Part shown: positions 1 to 4,979 of the stretch, in pieces | How positions within the stretch are numbered: position 1 is the first letter of the stretch | How the letters are laid out: each line of letters opens with the position of its first letter | Assembly: GCA_013911715.1 (NCBI GenBank) | Contig: JACEST010000129.1 | Span: 1-5,853, forward strand | DNA length: 5,853 nt | Source: Sphingopyxis sp. | Lineage (GTDB): Bacteria; Pseudomonadota; Alphaproteobacteria; Sphingomonadales; Sphingomonadaceae | Direction: 5' to 3' | Notes under the pieces: generated by a model | Databases searched by the model: none | Told to the model about the DNA's origin: nothing | Seen by the model: the letters and a program-made list of their open reading frames with translations, nothing else | Translations under genes and position numbers: made by a program

Positions 1-130
1 TGCTTGCGGGCGCGGGCAGGACGATCACGCCTTCACCCGGCGAAGCGACACCGTCGGCACCGCAGGCCGAAAGGATGGAACATGCCACGCCCGCAAGCAT
101 GACCGAACGAACGCGTGAAAAAGCCGCCAT
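1..130 (-). CDS. N-terminus of a predicted lipoprotein (partial, runs off the left edge)
   Basis: Only the first 43 codons are present. They read MAAFSRVRSVMLAGVACSIL and continue SACGADGVASPGEG. Residues 1-22 form a type II signal peptide: a short basic n-region (Arg6, Arg8), a hydrophobic core, then the lipobox Leu20-Ser21-Ala22-Cys23. Signal peptidase II would cut before Cys23, which would be lipidated. Gly24 at +2 and the absence of Asp there suggest outer-membrane sorting by the usual Lol rule, which is inference. The start is supported by a GGAG Shine-Dalgarno (complement of 137-140), 6 bases upstream of the ATG. After the cysteine the sequence is rich in Gly, Ala and Pro, as in a flexible linker. 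The functional domain lies outside the window, so the role cannot be assigned. The gene diverges from the tRNA. Confidence 0.7.
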   Translation of the reverse strand, partial: MAAFSRVRSVMLAGVACSILSACGADGVASPGEGVIVLPAPAS

Positions 131-417
131 TATGATCTCCGTCCCCGCTGCAAAAGGCAGGCGTGCTGAAAATGATTAACCATGTCGGAGGCACCATATT
201 TCGGCGATTCGCACCGAAACTGCCCCCCGGACGGGAGGGCAAATAGGGGGACTAGATGACGCTGCGACGCAGCTTCGATGACAAAATGGTGACCACTGCA
301 ATTCACTTTGGCGACACTGTCTCACGCTCGTTCACCGCGCCGCTTGCATCCCCGCAGGGGCTTTGCTAAGCGCCCGCTCCTGCCAGGTGCCGGTCCCATC
401 CGGCCCTCTCATGATGT
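131..417. other. Intergenic region between divergent lipoprotein and tRNA-Leu
   Basis: No credible gene is present. The stretch must hold the minus-strand lipoprotein promoter and the plus-strand tRNA promoter, but neither shows a strong -35/-10 pair. The best tRNA candidate is TTGCAT at 344-349 followed by a weak TAAGCG at 367-372. Visible dyads are TTTCGG/CCGAAA at 199-204 and 214-219 (9-base spacer), a near-perfect palindrome GCTGCGACGCAGC at 261-273, and a small CCCC/GGGG hairpin at 350-360. Any of these could be an operator, but nothing in the sequence ties them to a regulator. Confidence 0.5.
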
Positions 418-504
418 GCGGTCGTGGCGGAACTGGTAGACGCGCAACGTTGAGGTCGTTGTGGCCGAAAGGCCGTGGAAGTTCGAGTCTTCTCGACCGC
501 ACCA
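418..504 (+). tRNA. tRNA-Leu (anticodon GAG)
   Basis: A complete class II tRNA cloverleaf can be folded. The acceptor stem pairs GCGGTCG (418-424) with CGACCGC (494-500), followed by discriminator A and an encoded CCA at 501-504. The D arm contains the AACTGGTAGA loop. The anticodon stem is CAACG/CGTTG (445-449/457-461), with loop TTGAGGT and anticodon GAG at 452-454, reading CUC and CUU. The long variable arm, GGCC-GAAA-GGCC, is diagnostic of the Leu/Ser/Tyr class. The T arm is GGAAG, TTCGAGT, CTTCT. Leu tRNAs are common integration sites for islands and phages, but no second copy of the 3' end occurs in this window. Confidence 0.97.
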
Positions 505-523
505 TATAGTATGCATGCCATCC

Positions 524-574
524 GGTGTCTTGCCTTCGGGCGTCCATTGGCCGCCCTGGTCGGCCAGTGACACC
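524..574. other. Potential three-way-junction RNA fold just after tRNA-Leu
   Basis: Three nested or adjacent stems are visible. The outer stem is GGTGTC (524-529) with GACACC (569-574). Inside it lies GCC-UUCG-GGC (532-541), a short stem closed by the very stable UUCG tetraloop. Next to it lies ATTGGCCG (546-553) with CGGCCAGT (561-568), eight pairs including one wobble. The second inner stem abuts the outer one directly. The fold begins 20 bases past the tRNA CCA end, so it could be part of the tRNA precursor trailer. No U-tract follows, so it is not a standard intrinsic terminator. Chance pairing in GC-rich DNA is possible. Confidence 0.3.
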
Positions 575-669
575 ATCGTGCGGACGAGGCTGAAATCAGC
601 TCTGCGGAATTGCCGCCAACCAAAATTTGATGGACGCCGATCTCCAATTCCCATTGTGGCGCCGCCGGA

Positions 670-723
670 GTGCGCCAGATAATTAGGATGGATAATTACG
701 GATAAATACGATGTCAGGCGCAC
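670..723. repeat. AT-rich GATAATTA repeat block flanked by an inverted repeat
   Basis: Three related octamers occur in a row: GATAATTA at 678-685, GATAATTA at 691-698 and GATAAATA at 701-708, starting 13 and 10 bases apart. They form a conspicuous AT-rich island in otherwise GC-rich DNA. The block is bracketed by GTGCGCC (670-676) and GGCGCAC (717-723), a perfect 7-base inverted repeat that extends to 10 bases with one A-A mismatch (670-679/714-723). The first repeat also contains GATAAT at 678-683, 18 bases downstream of TTGTGG at 654-659, so it could double as a weak plus-strand promoter -10. A protein-binding array, a promoter or a recombination site are all possible. Confidence 0.4.
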
Positions 724-812
724 ATGTCATGGAATTGCGCGCCAACTGACGAGCGCGGGGACGAACGCGCTGGGCTATGACAGACGGGGGAGACGGGCCA
801 AGCTATGGCCTT

Positions 813-890
813 CAGTTTGCACCCAGGGGACATGCTACCCGCATGTCCCCACCCCGCAGGCATGGACGAATTTGGGGGTCAAGCAAACTG
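813..890. other. Strong hairpin inside a three-way-junction-like fold
   Basis: The core is a perfect 10-base inverted repeat, GGGGACATGC (826-835) and GCATGTCCCC (841-850), with a TACCC loop. Immediately after it ACCCC (851-855) can pair with GGGGT (875-879). Both hairpins are enclosed by CAGTTTGC (813-820) and GCAAACTG (883-890), a perfect 8-base inverted repeat. Together they make a three-way junction. No U-tract follows on either strand, so a simple terminator is unlikely. GGGGACA palindromes and the neighbouring CACCGTAACCC motifs resemble, from memory, sequences seen beside REP-associated transposases. A REP-like element is therefore the leading alternative to a functional RNA. Confidence 0.35.
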
Positions 891-1052
891 GCACCGTAAC
901 CCCGGTCACCGTAACCCAGTGTTGCGCTTCAGGTTGACACCGCCCTCGCTCCTTGGAAACGGGTTCACGGAACACGGCGTCCCCGAAAAATCTCCTCAAC
1001 ACTCCGCCGCGCATTTGCATTTGGGGGTTATTGCAACCGTCACCTTAGCGCC
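871..1052. repeat. Degenerate direct repeats, possibly REP-like or transposon-end debris
   Basis: A 33-base segment at 871-903 recurs at 1020-1052 in the same orientation, with 23 of 33 positions identical without gaps. Both copies start with TTTGGGGGT and end in a CACC-containing tract. Within the first copy, CACCGTAACCC (892-902) is repeated exactly at 907-917, a 15-base period. No transposase reading frame or clear target-site duplication is present. If this is a mobile element it is a non-autonomous remnant. The assignment rests on resemblance only. Confidence 0.35.
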
Positions 1053-1154
1053 TACCACAGGCCAGTTGTCGCAGCGGTTGATCGTCATCAGCGCGCCGGT
1101 GTCGCTGGCCACGCCTGCACAAGCTGATGCCCCGGCCGTGGGGAGCCGGGGCAT
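996..1154 (-). CDS. Candidate 52-residue cysteine-rich small protein or gene fragment
   Basis: The frame reads MPRLPTAGASACAGVASDTG, then ALMTINRCDNWPVVGAKVTV, then AITPKCKCAAEC, ending in TGA. Codons 14 to 31 (GVASDTGALMTINRCDNW) all end in G or C, which fits coding use in a GC-rich genome. The frame has five cysteines at residues 12, 28, 46, 48 and 52. The upstream frame is open back to a TGA near 1246, but the ATG at 1152-1154 is the only conventional start, with a weak GGAAAG about 6 bases ahead. That start lies inside a strong hairpin (1126-1155). The last third of the frame overlaps the repeat copy at 1020-1052, so this may instead be a gene fragment truncated by a repeat. I do not recognise the protein. 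Confidence 0.28.
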   Translation of the reverse strand: MPRLPTAGASACAGVASDTGALMTINRCDNWPVVGAKVTVAITPKCKCAAEC

Positions 1155-1155
1155 C
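1126..1155. terminator. GC-rich 11-base-pair hairpin, possible plus-strand terminator
   Basis: GATGCCCCGGC (1126-1136) pairs perfectly with GCCGGGGCATC (1145-1155) around an 8-base loop. On the plus strand it is followed by GATTCTTTCC, a modest U-rich tail, so it could end a plus-strand transcript from the gene-poor region. On the minus strand no T-tract follows, and there it would sequester the start codon of the candidate small ORF. Which role is real, if either, cannot be decided from sequence alone. Confidence 0.35.
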
Positions 1156-1332
1156 GATTCTTTCCAACCGGACTTGGGACCAACCTGGTCCGGTCGAGCC
1201 CGCCCGCGCCGACTTTGAAAAGGCGGCCGTCTTGGCTGGGGACATCATGCTGCGATCTGCTTTGCGCTGCCCCAATAAGGGCATCCGGAATGTTGCTTAG
1301 GATGTTTCCGGATAGCGCTATGCCAACCGATC
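1155..1332. other. Short gene-free stretch between the candidate small ORF and the autotransporter terminator
   Basis: No credible gene is seen. Two further dyads are visible. ACCGGAC/GTCCGGT (1167-1173/1188-1194) overlaps the competing stem GGACCA/TGGTCC (1177-1182/1186-1191), so the two cannot form together. ATCCGGAA/TTCCGGAT (1283-1290/1306-1313) is a perfect 8-base inverted repeat with a 15-base spacer. The octamer GGGGACAT recurs at 1238-1245, matching the start of the large hairpin at 826. Confidence 0.4.
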
Positions 1333-1362
1333 AAAAGGGGCCGCGGATTGCGCCGCGGCCCC
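1333..1362 (-). terminator. Intrinsic terminator of the autotransporter gene
   Basis: GGGGCCGCGG (1337-1346) pairs perfectly with CCGCGGCCCC (1353-1362) around a 6-base loop. Read on the minus strand, the stem is followed by TTTT (complement of 1333-1336). It lies about 20 bases past the stop codon at 1382-1384, the expected place for a Rho-independent terminator. It suggests that the autotransporter transcript ends here and that nothing further downstream is co-transcribed. Confidence 0.9.
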
Positions 1363-1381
1363 GCATTATTCACGTTGCCGA

Positions 1382-4300
1382 TCAGAAGCGGACGGCGAAG
1401 TCAGCAACCGCGCGGTCATCGCGGAAATCATAGCGGCCGATGCTGGTTTCGATGCCGGCTCCGAACGAAATCCGCCCGCGCGCGACACGCAGGCCCGATT
1501 TGAGCTCGCTCCAGCTGCCGTCCTGCGAACCGAACGGCAGGTTGAAGGCGATCGCATCGGCAGCATCGAAACGGGCTGTCAGCGAACCGCCGTCACCGGC
1601 GAGGCGATTGACATGTTCGGCGGAGAGCTGCGGCGTAATCGCCCAGTCGCCCGCCGTCTTATATGTCCCATCGAACGCCAGTCCGACCCGGCTTTCAAGC
1701 CGTTGTTCGCCAATGTCACTGAGCCGCAGCGCCAGTTCGCTGCCGCCTTCGCGCAGGCGGTCCATCGAAAATCCATTGTAACGCAGCGCAACGTGCGGAG
1801 TCAGCGTCAAGCCGCGCGCGACAGCGAAATTATAGCCCGCCTCGAGATGCGCCGAATAGGATTTGGCATTGCTGCCGCCATTGAGTCGCGCGGCAAATTC
1901 ACCGTTCGATGCCAAGCGTTCGGTGCCGATCCGGCTGACCGCCATGCTCGCCAATCCGGCGACATAGGCCCGCGCGCTGAGCCGATAGGTGCCATAGACA
2001 GCGGCTTGGCTGGTGCGGATGTCGGTGGTGGAGCCGGCAAGGTTGGCGGTCCCTTCCGCCAAACCCACGGCCGAACCCAGGGTGAAGCGGTCCGACACTT
2101 CGGTCTCGAGGCCCATGGCAAGGTTCCAGCTGTTGCGCTCGCTCTCGCCGCGGACCGCCACATCGGCATTGGCGACCTGGCTGCGTTCGATGTTGCCGGA
2201 AATAAACCCGCTCATCGCCTCGGGCAGGGCCGCGGCAAAGCTGGACGACGGCGTCAGGCTGCGCGCGAAGCTGTTGTGGGCAATCGCCCCTGCATTGCCG
2301 CCCTGTCCCGAGGCAAGCTGGATCAGCGAGCCGGGCGTGCCGACCACGTCAAGCCGTCCGCCACCCGCCGATGCTGTGCCCAACCGGGCAAGGCGACCGC
2401 CGACCAGCGAATTGAGCTTGTCGACCTGGAGTCGGCCAAGCGACGCCGATTCGCCGAGAATCGTCGGATTGAGGCCGCGCAGCGCTACGGTCAACCGTTC
2501 CGGGTCCAGGACATCGATGGCGCCATAGAGGCTGTAAAGGCTGGTGTAGCTGGTGGCCCGCAACGAATCGAGCGTGGCGGCAAAGGCTTGCTCGACCGTG
2601 CCCTTGGACAGAAGTTCGTCCGTGAGCTTGCCCGCGAACAGCGTTACCGTGACGGCATTGGAACCATAGCTGAGCGTCGGGCGCAACACGCCCTGCTTGC
2701 CGAGCACCGTGTCAAAAGTCCGTTCCACCCCGCCGGTGGCGGTCAACACTTCAAAGCTTTGGCCGTGGCGCGGCGCGGGACCATTTTTCTGGAAGTAGAT
2801 GGTGCCGCCGAGCGAAGCGATGCCGCTGTTTTGCGCATCGCCGGTGACCACGATCTTGTCGGCCCCATTGCGCGACGCATCGAAGAGCAGCGTCGACGCC
2901 GAACTCAGAATCAGATCGCCCTTGACGGTCAGCGTGCCGGTATTGCCGTCGCCGCCCGGCACGACAAAGGCATTGGCAACGGTCAGGAAGGTCGGATCAA
3001 TGATCCCCGAACCAGAGACTATGCCGCTCGAGATCAGCGCCTCCCCGGTCTTCAACCGGCCATCGACGTTGGTCCAGCCGAAATATTGGGTGAAATCGCC
3101 CAATATGGTCAGATCGCCGCTGCCCTGGACGTCGAGCTTGGTTGCGCCGTCAATCGACAGCCGATCGATTTCGATCGTGGTGGTCGCACGCGTCGTCCCG
3201 GCGGCCGACAGCGTCACGTCATAATAGCGGGCATTGACCCCGATCAACGGCGCAGCACGCACATTGTTGGGGACAAAGTTGGTCGATCCCGGGCCGCCCG
3301 GAATCACCAGCCCGGCGCCCGTTCCGGCGTCCTCGGCGCCATTGGCCGCGACATTCACACAGTTAGCAAGGAAGCAGACTTCGCCGAATTTGCTGGTGTT
3401 GGTGGCGGTGCCCAGCCCCAGATTGCCCGGCAGCGCGTTTACCAGCTGCCCGTCGCGCGAAACCGCATAATTGGGATCCAGCGTCTGGATCCAATGGCTG
3501 GCATCGGTCCAGTCAGCATCACCGGCGAGGTTTGACGCATATTTATAGGGGTTATTCTGGACGATCCAGTCCCAATAGAGGAACAGCGGCTGGTAAAAGC
3601 TGGACGTCCCATAGCTTGAGAAGGGTTGCGCACCAAAGAACCGGCTGCCGCCCGAAAGCACGCCGACAACCACAGGTTTGTCAAAGGCCTGATCGGCGAT
3701 CAACGGGCCGCCCGAATCGCCGCCCGCCGTGGTCGCCTCGCGCGGCAGTGCCCCGCCGTTGAACAGGTCGAAATCGAAATTGCCGGCCGCCGGATTAAAG
3801 GCCGCCTCGCCCGCCGGACTGTCGAAATCAAGCTGATACAGGCTTTGCGGCAAGGTCGTATTGCCCGGCCCGAACAGGAAATTGTTGCGATCGTCCAATG
3901 ACCCCAGGAAATCGATCATGTTTTCGGCCGCGCGGCGGCGGAAGTCGATCGCCTGATTTGCGCCGCTGGTGCCCGAAGCACCGCTGTTGCCATAGCCGAC
4001 CAGCGCGCCATGGGTCGGCCCTTCGAGCGGGGAGAAAAGCAAGGTCCATGTCGGAATGTCCGTCGCCGGGGTATCAAGCGTGGCAATGGCAATGTCGGAT
4101 TGGATGAACCCCAGCGCCGCCGGATTGGTCACCGACCCAGGGTGCCAGACGACCTGCTCGACCGCGAACAGATTCCGCGCAATATTGGTGGCATTGCGCA
4201 GCGCCGGATTGGCATCGGGTGCGCCTGGAGCGGAGGACAGGCCAAGCCATTGCCGGACTGCCGGCAAATTGTTGAATTCGAACCCGACGCTCGCGGCGAC

Positions 4301-4678
4301 GGCACCGCCAGCAATATCGGTGCCATAGCTGTTGGCAGGCCGGGTGTTCACACAGTGCGAGGCCAAAATCACCGTGCGCGGATTGATCAGCGACGCCGTG
4401 CAAAGGCTTAGCCCCGTCGTCGCCTGGCTTGGGCGGATGACAAATTGCCCAACCCCGGTGATATTAACCGCATTGTCGAGCAAGCCCGCAGGCGCAGGCA
4501 AATTGGGTGACTGACCCGTTGACGGCACGATATCGCTGGTTTCTTCGGAAGAAACCGGGCGGGCCGCAGTGTCTTGGTTACCAGCCTCTTGCGCCTGCAC
4601 CGCAGCTGGCAAAGTGACCAACGCCGATGCGGCCAGAAGGACGGCGCGATAGCCCGACAAACGATTTGATTTGATCAT
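1382..4678 (-). CDS. Autotransporter with an S1-family serine protease passenger
   Basis: The 1098-residue product is a type V secreted protein. Residues 1-29 are a Sec signal peptide (basic start, hydrophobic core, cleavage after Val-Gln-Ala29). Residues about 70-375 are a chymotrypsin-fold protease: His108 in ILASHC, Asp195 in SDIAIATLD, Ser322 in GGDSGGPL. Cys93 and Cys109 match the conserved disulfide next to the catalytic His. The residue six before the Ser is Thr316, not Asp, so cleavage after Arg/Lys is not expected. Residues about 485-680 are Gly/Thr/Val-rich beta-helix, with a passenger-associated repeat-like segment near 555-650. Residues about 845-1098 are the 12-strand-type barrel, ending VADFAVRF with the terminal Phe needed for Bam recognition. 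The ATG has a strong GGGGAG site (complement of 4685-4690) 6 bases upstream. The gene appears monocistronic, complete and undamaged. Substrate unknown. Confidence 0.93.
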   Translation of the reverse strand: MIKSNRLSGYRAVLLAASALVTLPAAVQAQEAGNQDTAARPVSSEETSDIVPSTGQSPNLPAPAGLLDNAVNITGVGQFVIRPSQATTGLSLCTASLINPRTVILASHCVNTRPANSYGTDIAGGAVAASVGFEFNNLPAVRQWLGLSSAPGAPDANPALRNATNIARNLFAVEQVVWHPGSVTNPAALGFIQSDIAIATLDTPATDIPTWTLLFSPLEGPTHGALVGYGNSGASGTSGANQAIDFRRRAAENMIDFLGSLDDRNNFLFGPGNTTLPQSLYQLDFDSPAGEAAFNPAAGNFDFDLFNGGALPREATTAGGDSGGPLIADQAFDKPVVVGVLSGGSRFFGAQPFSSYGTSSFYQPLFLYWDWIVQNNPYKYASNLAGDADWTDASHWIQTLDPNYAVSRDGQLVNALPGNLGLGTATNTSKFGEVCFLANCVNVAANGAEDAGTGAGLVIPGGPGSTNFVPNNVRAAPLIGVNARYYDVTLSAAGTTRATTTIEIDRLSIDGATKLDVQGSGDLTILGDFTQYFGWTNVDGRLKTGEALISSGIVSGSGIIDPTFLTVANAFVVPGGDGNTGTLTVKGDLILSSASTLLFDASRNGADKIVVTGDAQNSGIASLGGTIYFQKNGPAPRHGQSFEVLTATGGVERTFDTVLGKQGVLRPTLSYGSNAVTVTLFAGKLTDELLSKGTVEQAFAATLDSLRATSYTSLYSLYGAIDVLDPERLTVALRGLNPTILGESASLGRLQVDKLNSLVGGRLARLGTASAGGGRLDVVGTPGSLIQLASGQGGNAGAIAHNSFARSLTPSSSFAAALPEAMSGFISGNIERSQVANADVAVRGESERNSWNLAMGLETEVSDRFTLGSAVGLAEGTANLAGSTTDIRTSQAAVYGTYRLSARAYVAGLASMAVSRIGTERLASNGEFAARLNGGSNAKSYSAHLEAGYNFAVARGLTLTPHVALRYNGFSMDRLREGGSELALRLSDIGEQRLESRVGLAFDGTYKTAGDWAITPQLSAEHVNRLAGDGGSLTARFDAADAIAFNLPFGSQDGSWSELKSGLRVARGRISFGAGIETSIGRYDFRDDRAVADFAVRF
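4538..4556. repeat. Perfect 19-base palindrome near the 5' end of the autotransporter coding sequence
   Basis: GGTTTCTTC (4538-4546) and GAAGAAACC (4548-4556) are exact inverted repeats around a single G. In the mRNA this would form an 8-pair hairpin with a 3-base loop. It lies at codons 41-47, shortly after the signal peptide. It could slow translation during export or be a binding site, but it may be incidental to the Val-Ser-Ser-Glu-Glu-Thr codons. Confidence 0.5.
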
Positions 4679-4979
4679 AAAGCTCTCCCCAGTCGCTATT
4701 TTTGGTGCCGGAAATCGTCAGTCACAGCCGCGACTCGTCACCTTGGACCCACGAGACTATTGTTCATCTTTCATTAAGCAAGCCGAGCAGGCCAATTTTG
4801 TTGAATTTCAGAATTTTTTCCTGACCGTTGTGCCTTTTTGGGGCGCGCTTCCGTCATTTTTCGTGGGTCGCGGAACGGGTCAATCACGCATCGCCGCATT
4901 GCTCCGGGGCCAAAGAGTGAGGGCCGAAGGACCGAACATCAGCTTGCCAGTGTGCGCCGCTTACCGCACATTGCCGGAC
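4679..4979. other. Divergent intergenic region between the autotransporter and crotonase genes
   Basis: No gene is seen. The segment near the autotransporter holds its Shine-Dalgarno site at 4683-4690. A long AT-rich part (about 4755-4865, with several T-runs and two GAATTT repeats at 4803-4816) stands out against the GC-rich surroundings, as expected for promoters and upstream elements on both strands. The segment closest to the crotonase start has no good Shine-Dalgarno. Confidence 0.5.
4754..4781 (-). promoter_or_regulatory. Possible promoter of the autotransporter
   Basis: Read on the minus strand, TTGCTT (complement of 4776-4781) is followed after 16 bases by TAGTCT (complement of 4754-4759). 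This gives a moderate -35 and a weak -10. Transcription would begin near 4747, leaving a leader of about 70 bases. AT-rich DNA lies upstream of the -35. Other pairings are possible, so this is only a candidate. Confidence 0.25.

Larger units (their letters stand above)
505..995. other. Gene-poor, repeat- and hairpin-rich stretch downstream of the tRNA
   Basis: No ORF on either strand is convincing as a protein. Longer open frames here are antisense to the tRNA or are built from the local repeats. The stretch carries many self-complementary segments. The larger ones are listed separately: a nested fold at 524-574, an AT-rich repeat block at 670-723, a fold at 813-890 and direct repeats from 871. 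Smaller ones are GCTGA/TCAGC at 589-600 and AGCGCG/CGCGCT at 752-771. This could be a decayed insertion scar beside a tRNA, an untranslated RNA locus, or ordinary intergenic DNA. Confidence 0.5.

Noticed and set aside
481..504. tRNA 3' end as an att site with a direct-repeat partner
   Set aside because: I searched by eye for a second copy of the tRNA 3' end and found none in the window, and no integrase gene is present.
409..723. 104-codon minus-strand frame across the tRNA
   Set aside because: Its C-terminal part (CGREDSNFHG...) is the complement of tRNA-Leu, a well-known spurious translation. The upstream part has some coding-like codons but no stop before entering the tRNA.
711..749. 12-residue mini-ORF (MSGAHVMELRAN) followed by a hairpin at 752-771
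   Set aside because: It could be called a leader peptide with attenuator, but there is no good ribosome site, no run of regulatory codons and no downstream gene to control.
835..1020. 61-codon minus-strand frame containing VTVTGVTV
   Set aside because: The repetitive segment is just the translated CACCGTAACCC direct repeat. There is no other support.
805..1218. 137-codon plus-strand frame
   Set aside because: It runs through the hairpin and direct repeats, has no Shine-Dalgarno and no family resemblance, and its composition follows the underlying repeats.
3471..3494. Inverted repeat TTGGGATCCAG/CTGGATCCAA inside the autotransporter gene
   Set aside because: It has a one-base bulge and fits the local codons for WIQTLDP. 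It is probably coincidental.
1613..3535. 640-codon open frame on the plus strand
   Set aside because: It lies wholly antisense to the autotransporter. Its Arg/Ala/Gly-rich product has no recognisable domain. Open antisense frames are expected from G/C-biased third codon positions.
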